Positions 1-18,800 of a DNA stretch of 44,633 nucleotides are shown piece after piece (positions within the stretch are counted from its first letter, which is position 1; every line of letters starts with the position of its first letter). The notes under the pieces were generated by a model. It was not told the origin of the DNA, did no database searches, and was given only the letters and a program-made list of their open reading frames with translations. Source of the DNA: Priapulus caudatus. Lineage: Eukaryota; Priapulida; Priapulimorpha; Priapulimorphida; Priapulidae. Where the stretch lies: NCBI RefSeq assembly GCF_000485595.1, contig NW_014577350.1:146921-191553 (forward strand), in the 5' to 3' direction. A program made the position numbers and the translations under genes.

Positions 1-88
1 GATATCGGGTAGGTGTGCGCGTTCATTTGTAGACGATTTTATTTTTATCGGGTGATCGTTCCAAATCAAACATGTTTGATTTTGAACC

Positions 89-168
89 GATGAGCCGATG
101 AGCCGATGAGCCGATGAGCCGATGAGCCGATTTTACAAACGATGAAGCGATGAAGCGATGAAGCGATG
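89..168. repeat. 8-bp tandem repeats GATGAGCC and GATGAAGC
   Basis: Five GATGAGCC units (89-128), a short interruption, then three and a half GATGAAGC units (141-168). Confidence 0.95.
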
Positions 169-322
169 TAGGTGTGCGGCGGCCTTAAGCGCGTGTGCTT
201 ACTCCCGCGACCACAACCAGACTCCTCGACTCCTACATCTCTGTCTTCCCCCAAACCCCCGCCATGTCTACACTCGATCTGCACCCCTATTTCACAATGA
301 CTCGAGAATCTGCCTAACCTAA

Positions 323-468
323 AACACGCTTGTCCAATTCCCTATAACATCAATGCGGCTACACAAAATCCGCGACGCTGTGTCTAGATAGACTATTACT
401 AAAACAACCCTCAGTCTAACTCCACTGACTACTCTATGTAAACATCTGTAAAACATATGTTACATTAT
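323..468 (+). repeat. Left copy of a 145-bp direct repeat
   Basis: AACACGCTTGTCCAATTCCC to GTAAAACATATGTTACATTA. The matching copy is at 1892-2038. Confidence 0.85.
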
Positions 469-1891
469 CTCCCCGTTCCCCAAGACGATGACTACCCTGT
501 CATCGATTCAGCATCCCCGCTGATCTACACTTCAACCTAAACCTAAACAATTTCAAAAAAAAAAAACTACACTAATACTTTCCTAACTCAACCCCAACGA
601 GAGAAACGTATTCATGTCCAATGAAACAACCCACAATCAATACACAAACAAAACAACAATCAAAATACAATCAAAAAATACATAAATATACAATATAAAA
701 TATACAAAACAAGTAACGATAAAGTTTGATCACCATACAAGTCAGAAATTCAACACATTTGGCAGTGAACATTTTGATATCGCTGCAATTACTCTCACTC
801 TTGCGTCTTTTTATGCTGTAACGTACGTGGCGTATGCGTATACCGACACGCATTACCAAAACCACGTTTAGCCATGTGCTCCATTACATCCTCATTTAAA
901 CCTCTTAATCCCATTATTACACACAGCACCGATGTGGACCTGACAACCTTTGTCACTTTATATACAACAACAAAAAAAAAAACGCAAAACTGATTTCATA
1001 TTTTCGATTAAATGTTTCAGGCCTATCAAACTCTAATTGGAAAATGTGTTTAGCAGTCTGACAATATAGTGTATAGTGTAAACGTACCGTTACGACAAAT
1101 TTAAGGAAAACGATCACACATTTCTACACAAAGTTTCACATAAAAGATTTTCCCACACAAATACAAACGGTCACAAGCATATACCATAAAAAAATACCGC
1201 GTACATAAAACAAAGAAAAACAGATAAAAATACACATTCCTGATGATGTCACACTTTCACGTCCAGTTTCGACGGCACGAGATTAAAGCTTTCCACTAAT
1301 CAAATTCTAGAATTCCCTGGATTTCTTTTTAGCCATTACAGTTCGCAATTTATCTTTCACGTCCTCTATCTCTGCTCTGTCCTTGCCTTCTCTGTTGTGC
1401 TATCTTCTCTCTCTCTCACACAAGTCGAGACTCAGACTTGCCCTCGCAGTATCACGGATACAACACCGCCCTTCCTTCCTTTCCGCTGACTTACTCACAT
1501 AGTTCTTACACCGTGTGTATCCACCGTTCTCTCTCCCGCGTCTCGCTCTTTCCGTCCCTCTCTCTCTCTCGCTCTCCGTCATTCTTCGTCTCTCTCGATC
1601 GCTCTCCGTCGTTCTTCGTTTCTCCTACTCTTGCTGCTGTTCCCGTCTTTTCTTGCCAGCAGTGTACCCAGCGACTCCTCCTGTGTCTTCTTCCTTCTCC
1701 ATCTTCCTTGCGTAGTATGGCCCGTAGATCGACATAACGGAGTACCTTACGTTGCGTCCACAAAAAAATACCAAGGTTTTTGACTGTCACTGGCTCCAAA
1801 ATGTAACGTTGAATTAAAAGATTGATGTAGAAATGATGAAGAAGAAATCCAAACTTGCACAAAGAGACAAGGAAACGCGCACACGCGCGTA
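469..1891. other. Region before KCNQ1 exons, no gene seen
   Basis: AT-rich to about 1330, then CT-rich low-complexity DNA (1400-1620, TCTCTCTC and CGTCGTTCTTCG-type units). No S1-S4 exon of the potassium channel was recognised. Confidence 0.5.
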
Positions 1892-2038
1892 AGAAACACG
1901 CTTATCCAATTCCCTGTAACATCAATGCGGCCACACAAAATGCGCGACGCTGTGTCTAGATAAACTATTACTAAAACAGCCCCTAGTCTAACTCCACTGA
2001 CTACTCTATGTAAACATCTGTAAAACACATATTACATT
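1892..2038 (+). repeat. Right copy of a 145-bp direct repeat
   Basis: AACACGCTTATCCAATTCCC to GTAAAACACATATTACATTT, about nine in ten bases shared with 323-468. It lies 80 bases before the S5 exon. Confidence 0.85.
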
Positions 2039-2116
2039 TACAATGGGATTTGTTTCTCGATAACGCCATCAGAAATGCAGAAACGGTGACATTGATTGGA
2101 TTATACATGCTTGCAG

Positions 2117-8369
<6,253 letters not shown>

Positions 8370-8673
8370 TTTGTGATGACAATCGTTGCGATGGCAACAG
8401 CTCAATTTCCTCGTGGCTACTGATAGAGTAGACATTGCTTATTCTCCTTGGGTGTCAAGCTTCGCGCGCACCGTACACAACCAACTATTGGATCGATAGA
8501 AGAGCATATTGAGAACCCATCGAAAATTCGCAGGAAAACTTCGAATGTAGATAGATGAGAGACAGGTGGACTGCATCGATATTACGAGAAGCCTTTGTAG
8601 TGGATAAATGAAGATGTAAGATTACTACGTGGCCACTTCAATAAGATTGAAGAGAAGCCAGAAGTTGATCACT

Positions 8674-8675
<2 letters not shown>

Positions 8676-8713
<38 letters not shown>
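8676..8713. repeat. (TA)n microsatellite
   Basis: Uninterrupted TA dinucleotides in the presumed KCNQ1 3' UTR. Confidence 0.95.
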
Positions 8714-8715
<2 letters not shown>

Positions 8716-9297
8716 GCGAGAGAGACTATAATGGGCTAGAGGTCGCAGAGCAAGATCAAAATGGCAAATATCCTGCGGTGGCATCCATTGACTGTTATGG
8801 AAGAAATAGGTCAACGCGACTACACTGCAAGCGCATAGAACGCTTGGAAAATAAAAATGATCATGTTTACTGAAAGGACAGAAGGGAGCAATAATGGAAT
8901 ATAGTTGTTCGTCTTGTACTTTATATTGCGCGAGATTTATAACATCACAGTGCGCACATTATACTGATACCATGCGAGTTTTCGACAAGAATTGAGGAAA
9001 ACTATACTGAGAGAACAGCTGTATATAGTAACAGCAGTACAGACAGGCAGTGCGCGCGTAGGCCTCGGCTACGTCTAAGCCTCTTCCTGCGTTTTCTATT
9101 ACTATTCTATTCCATTTCTACCTATCCACTCAATTGTAATGTTTCAATGTCGCGAGTTGTATTGTAACCTAATGTTAGTTGGCTCGATTTTGTTAATGAG
9201 TTGACCTTCCTGTTGCCACAATGTGATGCACATAGAGACATTAGTTCTGTATATTCACCTCCTTCCACAATAGTTTATATCGTACGTCTTGGATATA

Positions 9298-9303
9298 AAT
9301 AAA
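9298..9303 (+). promoter_or_regulatory. Candidate KCNQ1 poly(A) signal AATAAA
   Basis: AATAAA in GATATAAATAAATGGG, about 930 bases after the KCNQ1 stop. No transcript evidence; other AT-rich sites are possible. Confidence 0.35.
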
Positions 9304-10584
9304 TGGGCAAAACTTGGGGTAGTTCAAATCCACGCGAGTGCGATTTGATTTTGCATAAACATAAACACAATGAGTCACTAGTTAGTAGCAGTTACTTGGC
9401 ATCCACATAAACAATGCATGCACGTGTCGTAGCCACGTATAAACATTGTAAATGAGAAAGATGACTTGCCTGTTTCATTTATTGGCAACTTCTAATTCTT
9501 ATTTATGGACTATTTTTGTGAACATGTACATATTCTACTATTAAAATTTCCGAATTTTATAGTCATAAATATCAGTGTACTTTTATTATAACTAATAGAT
9601 TTAAAAAAGTTTTTTCTTGCTTGAAGTTCATGCCGTGTAGACATAACGAAAGTGCAATTTTGTCATTAATTTCATAACATTTACACTAATACAAAACTAA
9701 CCCCGTGATTTTAGTAGGATAAGGGCCAATATAAACATTTCTTACACTGCATACGATCATGAGTGTATGTATACTATTAGACATGCGATAATATACATTC
9801 GGTGCATTAATAAGGGATAATACAGTTTCATTAGTAGGAGTTGTGACCGCTAATGTTCTCCTAGCAATCGAAAAAGTCACGATAAGTAACACACTCACCA
9901 CGATTTCGGGCGCGCCCGACGGATGATGAGGCAACCTGATAATTTTTTTTTCTTTTTACAGGTTCAGGATTTTATGTTACATAATGCTGTGCAGAGTAAC
10001 TACTGCCTATATATTACCAAAATTACATAATATAAGTATTCCTAATATCACTACACAAATGAGAACCCAATATTGATAAATATTACTTATTTTATCGTAC
10101 AGAATAGCCTGGCAATATATCACATGTTAAAAAAAGAGTATCGTGGATCACGCACGTTCGAGAACTGCTTGAGCACATTTATCTCTGACCTAATCATCAA
10201 AGTTCCCAAATCGGAGTGAGCCTTCCTACAGACTAATTTACAGGTAGTTGAATTCACACAGTGCCGAAATCAAAATCACAAAACGATTATTCTCTAATGT
10301 TCTGTATTATGTTTTTTATTCGTATTTCTCACAATATTTAACAATGCCTTATAATAGATGATGGGATTTACAACGTCTTGTTCATATTGCCATTTTGTAA
10401 CATTGTATGATAGGTCTAGAAAAGATGCTTTCTTCCAATAACTAATGCAAATAACTTCAAATGAATCATAGTCAAATCCATGTACTCAATAAAGTGACCT
10501 ACAAATGAATATGCCAGCCTTAAAATATTACAAATTTAAAAAACAAGATGACCTTACCCTATCAATGAAAATACACGTTGACAT

Positions 10585-11320
10585 GAGGCGTGTTCAACAG
10601 AGCGAACGCTCGATGCGAACGCTCGCTGCACGAACGCAGCGCCTCTTGAACGACACACGAGCGCTCGCTGTGCGCTGGCTTTATCCAAAATGGCGGCCCC
10701 CATGGAGGGTTACTCAGCAGATTTTAATCGCGAGATTTTAATGTCTTCAAACAAGTACTGTTAAATGAATTAGCAGACGAAATTGATACGAATTGATTTT
10801 AGAAGTAAATGAATAAATGAAAAATGAAATGAAGTTGAAATAGATTGCAAATTGAAGTCAGAAATGATAGATTCGCATTTGCCAGATTGCCCGTCGCCAT
10901 CTTGAAAACAACTCGCGCGATGCGCGAACAGCCTCTGCAGCTTGCACGCACGCGCTCGCAAGCGTGAGCGATCCTGCTCCCGAGACTCTTCGCGCAGCGC
11001 GGGAGTTATTTTCAAGATGGCGAGGGGCAATCTGGCGAATGCGAATCTAACATTTCTGACTTCAATTTCAATCTATTTCAACTTCATTTAATTTTTCATT
11101 CATTCATTCACTTCTTAATTCAATTCGTATCAATTTCGTCTGCTAATTCGTTTAACAGTACTTGTTCGAAGACATTAAAATCTCGCGATTAAAATCTGCT
11201 GAGTCAGCCGCCATGGGGGCCGCCATCTTGGATAAAGCAAGCGCTCGTGTGTCGTTCAAGAGGCGCTGCGTTTGTGCTGCGAGCGTTCGCTGTGAGCGTT
11301 CGCTCTGTTGAACACGCCTC
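10585..11320. mobile_element. 736-bp foldback element with arms of more than 300 bp
   Basis: The left arm starts GAGGCGTGTTCAACAGAGCG and the right arm ends with its complement (CGCTCTGTTGAACACGCCTC). Arms pair almost along their full length, including AAAATGGCGGCCCCCATGG against CCATGGGGGCCGCCATCTTG and the ATTGCCCGTCGCCATCTTGA region. GCGC-rich CGAACGCTCG-type repeats lie near the ends. No ORF or clear target duplication was seen. Confidence 0.85.
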
Positions 11321-11871
11321 TGTTTTCAGTTTATGATGGCAACCTGTTGGCAATCTTTGTTGATGTCATATGGTCTTGATAAGGAATGCAAAATGCAAAA
11401 TGCCATTTATAACATTTGTTCTCATAGTTATAAATTTAAAGTATAACACTGACAGTAAACGCAATTCTGAGAAATTCCGATCTTCAGACATGATCATTTT
11501 AAGGGGGGAAGACACCTTTAATGTGCGCGGTTATTTTACTAGTACCTCTAGTTGTCATAACGTTGGTGATGAATGACAGTACAGTGCTGCCACCTGGAGG
11601 ATAGTGATGAATTTTCTTTTATAAATGAACATTAAATCCTCTTACAGCCACCTTTCAAAACCATTACTTTCAGTCATATAAACAATATCAATTCAAATAT
11701 GGCAGGTACACATGGACATATAAGCAGATTCTAAGCAAAACTCAGGCAAGAGAGTTACTCAATAATATACTTTTCGAGCTATCAAACATACAGCCGGGTC
11801 CCATTCACAAATCATTGGCAGGTTATGTCTAAATGTAGCTATGTTTGACAATAAACAGACTGTCAAAACAT

Positions 11872-11877
11872 TTTATT
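11872..11877 (-). promoter_or_regulatory. Candidate poly(A) signal for the alternative WDR77 last exon
   Basis: AATAAA on the minus strand, about 57 bases past the TGA of the candidate exon at 11934-12064. Motif only. Confidence 0.3.
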
Positions 11878-11933
11878 CAGTAAATAGTACCCAAGTTTGC
11901 TTTATGAATTGCTGTATGCCCATAAGTAGTGTG

Positions 11934-12064
11934 TCATATATCTCTTGGTGAATCTGACCTGTGGTAGGAGATCAAGACAAGCTGTTGTGTGCTAATCAAT
12001 AATTGTTTTTCCTTTGGTATCAGTGAGTTGCTCTCTACTTTCATGGCAATTGGAGAACTGGTCT
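11934..12064 (-). CDS. Possible alternative last exon of WDR77
   Basis: Acceptor TTTTTTCAG on the minus strand, phase 1, giving (E)TSSPIAMKVESNSLIPKE and a longer tail to TGA at 11934. It is the homologue of the exon at 12826-12881 in the other half of the local duplication. Whether it is used is unknown. It could be a dead duplicate. Confidence 0.35.
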
Positions 12065-12825
12065 CTGAAAAAAGAACACACGATGGAATTTTTACGCCAA
12101 TATCTTTAAATACCTAGCTATTACTAAGATTCCTAAAAATCACAAACACAATTGGTTCGACTGCTATGGAGTGTGTAATCCCCAGCAATTAATTGTGGAA
12201 AAGTATATACACACACCATTAAATTCATTAACATTAATTCGCCAAATTTCATTTTATTACTATTTCCAGTAGCTAGAATGTTCCTAAAGAACACCGAAAC
12301 TGTGCTGCCATCTGGAGGCTAGTAATGAATCTTTTATAAAATAACTCTAAATCCTATTACACCAACGTATTATTTTAGTCACAAAATCAAAATCATCAAT
12401 TAAAATATGGCAGATAACACATGAAAATATTAACACACACACACAATTTCTATAGCCAATCTTAGCATTAATAGCACACCTATCAATTAATTACCTACCA
12501 TTAATTAAGCAATACCTACCATTAATTAATAGCATACCTATCAACTCCATTTCATACAGAATTAACAGCAGCCTTTATGTATTTGCTTTAAAAAAATAAG
12601 TTGACGAAAAAATATGACTCAAATAGTATAGTAAATGGTACCCAAAGCTGGAATTTAGAATTTCTGCATATATATACCCCCTGTAGTCCACGAGTCATAT
12701 TTGAAAGCATGATTTTGTTTTTGTGATCAATAGTAATACTTGCAAAACGCATCATTTTTAATCTGTTAGCCGATCAGACCTGGGATAGGAGGCTATGGGG
12801 AGCTAACCAGCAATAGTTCTAGTTC

Positions 12826-12881
12826 TTACTTTAGTATAGGTGACTTGCTCCCTAACTCCATGACAATGGGAGTACTGCTCT
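12826..12881 (-). CDS. WDR77: WDR77 terminal exon
   Basis: Acceptor TTTTTCAG, phase 1, 18 codons. With the previous exon it gives TLPSHDESSTPIVMELGSKS and then PILK-stop. The length of the tail after the last blade resembles the vertebrate protein. Supported by phase and position rather than by sequence identity. If the previous exon is instead read through its donor, a stop occurs at 13047. Confidence 0.6.
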
Positions 12882-15800
12882 CTGAAAAATAACAATACAA
12901 GGTGTACTACTTACAATTCGACTTTTCATTGTAAATGCTTTAATTTCAATCTCCTAGTTTCACCTAGGATACTCATTGATAAGATTTTAAAACACCACAA
13001 ACATGACCATCCAATGATTGTGTGCATCCCATATCTGATCCAGTTTTTACCAGTACATTAGTGATCGTATGCGCTTACCATCGTGTGAAGGTAATGTATG
13101 GGCGAGTACTTTTGTGTCCCAACCACAGGTAGTAAGCATATTAGTGCTATCCGGTTGCCAGCATAATCCTCGTACAAAGTCCATGTGCTCCTTGTTCGCA
13201 TAACTGTGAATACGATTACATATATACAATAATTATATATTAATGCCTGTTGTTGGGGGCACTATGCTCTCATAGTGTTGCTGAGGGCACTATACCTTCC
13301 CAAAGCAACACTATGACAGCATAGTGCCCCCAACAACAGGCATTAATGTTTTTAGTGCATCACATGACTATGCAATCTACTTTTCATGCTTATATACCTT
13401 CTTTATACTCCCTAATTTGCCGGTGCATTCGATGTAACAAAACGCTCGACACAAACACAATCGCCATTAATTCGAAACTCTTGCGTGGCGCCCAGACGCA
13501 GGAGATTCGTAACGTAAACACAATGCGTTATAATAACAATGCGTCACGCAAGTAATAGTGCCCGCTCAGGCGGGCACTATTGCTTCATAGTGCCTGCATG
13601 CGACGTTATCCAATAGAATTTCAACGATTTATCACGTGATGCACTAAAAACTAATAATATATATATATATAAATACTATAACAGGGCTTGTTTTCAGCAC
13701 AGAACCAACAGCATTTGTGGGAAGGGCATGGAGGCACACCAACTAAGGCAACCAATGCAGTTTATTGCCATAGATATCATCCAATATTCAGGGACACCAT
13801 GGAACGTGGCACTCACGTTCCATGGTGTCCCTGAATATTGGATGCTATCTAGGGTGATACTCCAAATTAGGAGTGTTCCCAACTTTAATGTCATTAATGG
13901 TCATAATAACACATATATATATGGTCATGGTCATATATTAGTTTGTGGTTTAATGTCATTTAGGTTAGGGTTAGGGTTAGGGTTAGGATTATCAATCATT
14001 AATCATTAATCATTAATGATATCAAAGTTGGGAACACTTCTAATGGAGCGTTAGCTGATATCTATGGCAATAAACTGCAGTGGTTGCCTTAGTTGGTGTG
14101 CCTCCATGCCCTTCCCACAAATCTCATGTGGCTATGTATCGCTCTTCGTCCCAAACACACGCAGTCTTTGTAAAAATTTAAGCGGCCTCAACAATCCTAT
14201 ATTGAAGGAAATCTTTGCATTTGTGCCCCTTCAACTTCTCATAGTGCCCTAAAATTGGTGAATAGACCACCCATAAAAATTCAACTACCTGAACTAACTG
14301 ACCTTTCAAAAACCTGCTGTGTGTGTGTGTGTGCATGTGTGCGTGCATACATGCGTGCGTGCATGCTAGTGCATGTACGTCGTTCACCGAAAGCTTGTAC
14401 TCAAAAACCTTTGCCCCAATTACAACCATACTGATACATAGCATTCGTACTGGCTGTGTGTTAGAGATGGATTTAGGCTAAACAAACTTCTTTCCGTCAT
14501 CCGTCTTTCCGTAAACACAAGGATAACAACTGGCCAATCCATCAGCAGAATCTGGGTTGCCAGGGGACGGTAAAAATTAGATGATAGTTGATACATAATG
14601 TATGACAAAGAATGGCATCTCCACCAACATATTAATGATTGAAAAATACAGAAAATTCTTATTCTCTAGCTAATATAATATAAATAAATTTACGAGGCAG
14701 TATTAAAATTTGCCCCATCCTTATGGGAATTAATTTATAAATAATTAACACACATGATTAATACATTTAACCCCGATTTGTGTGACAAACAATAGTACAG
14801 ATACAATGGAACAATCACTTACATTGCTTGTATAGTGGTGCTAATCTTTGTTACAATCACAGAGCAGTCATTGGATACAGATGCCACCAGTGTAGAACTG
14901 CAAATGGAAACTTAATGAGCTTTATTTTCAGAGAGTTATAAATATCTGATAGAGACGTGGTCTACTTACAGTAATAATACAATGAAATCTTACACTATAT
15001 GCAATACATGAATAAATTTGCTAAAACAGATCTTCTAGCAAGGATTACGCTGACTAACTTTATTTACAATACTCTACTAGTTTACACCTAGTTCCACCTA
15101 GGCATCACTCCTTCCATAATTAACATGCCAGCTGCCATATTGGCAGTACACCATATAATAAGTGCACCTCTAGTATAGCATCTCTCACACTAGTCTTTCG
15201 TCAAAGAATTGTACACGTAAGCAGATCTCACTCGTTGGGGCAGAATGCAAGCTGGTGAATAAATCTGGAATGTGGTTGGGACTGCATCAGCACTGCCCCC
15301 TGTCTGCCATCAAGGAGTAACAGTCCGCCGGTCTCCGTTCCTACGCAAATGTTTATGCCACCTGGTTGCCATGCCACACAGGACGGCTTTGGCGACAAGA
15401 CCTTGAGTACGCTCGCTGGCGTGGCTTGTCGGAGATCCCAGGTGAGAACAGATCCATCCTGCAAGATTAAGAACAAAACCAGAACGTTGCTAAACATATA
15501 GCCACTACATTCTCTCTCAGTGATCAGCAAGGTACGCATTTTGACGGAGATATTCGATGCACAACAAATGTGTCAACGTACAATAGCTAGTTGGTCTCTA
15601 CTACGACATTCCTCATGGTAGCAAAATGGACTCACCTTTGAGCAAGATACAAATGAGTTAGATTCCACTGAGTGACACGCTGCATTCCAAATAATATCTG
15701 TGTGACCTGCCCAACAAAATAAAAACATAAAGTATTAATCGCCAGATGGAAGAAGACTGACTGAATTCAGCTTCAAATCTTTCCCGTGCATCGGGAACCG

Positions 15801-18800
15801 AAATCATACCCCATAGTACAGGTATAGAAGGCACATGACCATTAAAGCAGAGTTGCTTAACCTGATGAGGCTACAAATGAGCAGACAGACTAGACTTTAC
15901 TGATCCAGTCATACACAACCATTAATACACAAGCAAACTCTGCTCCTGCATGTTTCCATACACGTATCTTACATCTGTAACCTTGTATGTGGGTGTTGGT
16001 TTCTCTACACTTATCTTACATTTGTAACCTTGTATGTATGTGGGTGTTGGTTTCCATACACTTATCTTACATCTATAACCTTGTATGTGGATGTTAGTTT
16101 CGCAGATAAGGTCTATGTCCCCCTGACCTCTGTTTAACCTGGCTCGTTTAGCTATTTATGACTANNNNNNNNNNNNNNNNNNNNNNNNNNNNNNNNNNNN
16201 NNNNNNNNNNNNNNNNNNNNNNNNNNNNNNNNNNNNNNNNNNNNNNNNNNNNNNNNNNNNNNNNNNNNNNNNNNNNNNNNNNNNNNNNNNNNNNNNNNNN
16301 NNNNNNNNNNNNNNNNNNNNNNNNNNNNNNNNNNNNNNNNNNNNNNNNNNNNNNNNNNNNNNNNNNNNNNNNNNNNNNNNNNNNNNNNNNNNNNNNNNNN
16401 NNNNNNNNNNNNNNNNNNNNNNNNNNNNNNNNNNNNNNNNNNNNNNNNNNNNNNNNNNNNNNNNNNNNNNNNNNNNNNNNNNNNNNNNNNNNNNNNTTAC
16501 CTCTGTAACCTTGTATGTGGGTGTTAGTTTCCGTACACTTATCTTACATCTGTAACCTTGTATGTGGGTGTTGGTTTCTGTACACTTATCTTACATTTGT
16601 AACCTTTTATGTGGGTGTTGGTTTCTGTACACTTATCTTACCGCTGTAACCTTGTATGTGGGTGTTGGTTTCTCTACACTTATCTTACCTCTGTAACCTT
16701 GTATGTGGGTGTTGGTTTCTGTACACTTATCTTACCTCTGTAACCTTGTATGTGGGTGTTAGTTTCCATACACTTTTCTTACATCTGTAACCTTGTATGT
16801 GGGTGTTAGTTTCCGTACACTTATCTTACATCTGTAACCTTGTATGTAGATGTTAGTTTCTCTACACTTATCTTATGTCTGTAACCTTGTATGTGGGTGT
16901 TAGTCTCCGTACACTTATCTTACCTCTGTAACCTTGTATGTGGATGTTAGTTTCTCTACACTTATCTTACGTCTGTAACCTTGTATGTGGGTGTTGGTTT
17001 CTCTACACTTATCTTACATCTGTAACCTTGTATGTGGGTGTTAGTTTCTCTACACTTATCCTATGTCTGTAACCTTGTATGTGGGTGTTAGTCTCCGTAC
17101 ACTTATCTTACATCTGTAACCTTGTATGTGGGTGTTGGTTTCTCTACACTTATCTTACCTCTGTAACCTTGTATGTGGGTGTTGGTTTCTCTACACTTAT
17201 CTTACCTCTGTAACCTTGTATGTGGGTGTTGGTTTCCAGATCCCACAAGAAAACTCTGCCGTCAGAACCAGCCGTCACGGCTTTTGCGTGAGAATCGCAC
17301 GTCAGGTCCAAACTGTTGGCAGCGTCATCGTGCGCGTAGTTGTACGAGATCTGTCGCATCTCATCCCTGGCCTCGTTCACTTCCCACACCTCCAGCCCAC
17401 CTACAGAGCAGGCCAGCATATAAAGTACAGAAAACAGCAGGAGTGTATGATAATTAAATATAGATATATATAATATAATATAGCCTATAAGTGTATAATA
17501 TAGTCTATAGTGTATAACATTGTCTATATTATACACTCCTGATAACAGTAGATAGTAAGAGAGAGGAGAACAGTATATAGATGACAGTATGGGCCGTGCA
17601 TATTTATGCAATATATTGCGTAGAGAGACTAGAGTAGAACATACACAATATACGGCAGCAATGTGGCAAGTGTGCTCTGATAATAGGAGTATCAACGAGA
17701 TCTCATAGGATTTTGCCTACTACTTCGAATCTGTACGCTTCATTACGTGTCATACTGCATGAAATTTTGAAGTGTGAAGAGAAGTAGGATAAATGCTAAT
17801 GTGAAATTGTTCATTAGTGATTACTGACGAGGAGTAGCAACAACAAGTCTAAATTGGCCCAAGGCATTCGGATAATTTTTACAAAACTGTATATTTACCG
17901 GTGACACTGCAATTCAGTGATGCTTCTATATTATGAATGACTCGTTATTAGGCAGCACAATCCATAAGTATGAATAATGTTTCTGTTAAATGCTTAATCA
18001 TTCCTGCTAATAACTTACAAGTCAGTTAAAATCTATAAGCACTTACTGTGAAATGTATAAAAACCACTCTACCTGAAAATAGCATTTTACATTTAAACTG
18101 GCAATTTAGGAAATAATGCAAATAATGGCAGCACGATTTTTTTAATTACCCTATGGCCTCCTGCTATTATGATAAGTAGAAATTTGTACACAGAAATGTA
18201 AAATAAACAGAAAATAATAGTGATCGAGAAGAGACATGAGATATTAATTAAAAAGTGATTTAAGCATTTGGGATATTATAGTTGACGTTTTTATGATAAC
18301 GATGCAAAATTGCATGGCTGCGATGAAATATGATAGCTTGGCAGTGGCTATTACATGATCCATGCTAAAATGACTATTTCTACCATAAGTGCATCAAACA
18401 TCTGAAGCCAATTAAATCATATTTCAATGGGGAGCAATGAACATTAATGAACTTAATTAAGCCATTTGCCAAAGCGAACTTCAGAGGAAAACTGATATCT
18501 TTCTCAAACATCAATAAATAATCTTCTCACAATTTAAAAAAATACATGACCCTAAAATTATATCTAATCAAATAACTAAAACAACAAACAATTGCAATAA
18601 GTCTTGCAAAAGACACATACGCAATAAATGTGAGAGTGGCATCTCAATCCCCCACAAAAAATTTCAAATTTCTAAATTTTCTGTGGAATACTAACAACAA
18701 GGCACATATTACACAGAATAATTTTAAACAAATCTATTATATTTTAATATAACTTAAGCTAGATGCATATTTCATATTTGAAACATGGAAATCATGTAAC

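Larger units (their letters stand above)
8370..10584. other. KCNQ1 3' flank / intergenic, no gene seen
   Basis: Presumed 3' UTR of KCNQ1, followed by AT-rich intergenic DNA. It holds a (TA)n run at 8676-8713 and a candidate poly(A) signal at 9298-9303. No exon was recognised on either strand. Confidence 0.6.
11580..12892. repeat. Diverged tandem duplication at the WDR77 3' end
   Basis: Two related blocks: GTGCTGCCACCTGGAGGATA at 11585 and GTGCTGCCATCTGGAGGCTA at 12302, then ATATGGCAG in each. A second matching pair covers 11952-12075 and 12779-12892 (GTGAGTTGCTCTCTA / GTGACTTGCTCCCTA, then CTCTGAAAAA). Each unit carries a splice-acceptor-plus-exon-like segment on the minus strand. Confidence 0.75.

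Noticed and set aside
323-2038. LTR retrotransposon flanked by the 145-bp repeats
   Set aside because: No TG...CA ends, primer-binding site, polypurine tract or reverse transcriptase sequence was visible between them.
16158-16508. Open frame across the N run
   Set aside because: It consists of unknown bases and has no information.
15955-17236. CRISPR-like regular repeats
   Set aside because: The units are contiguous tandem repeats without unique spacers, in an animal gene.
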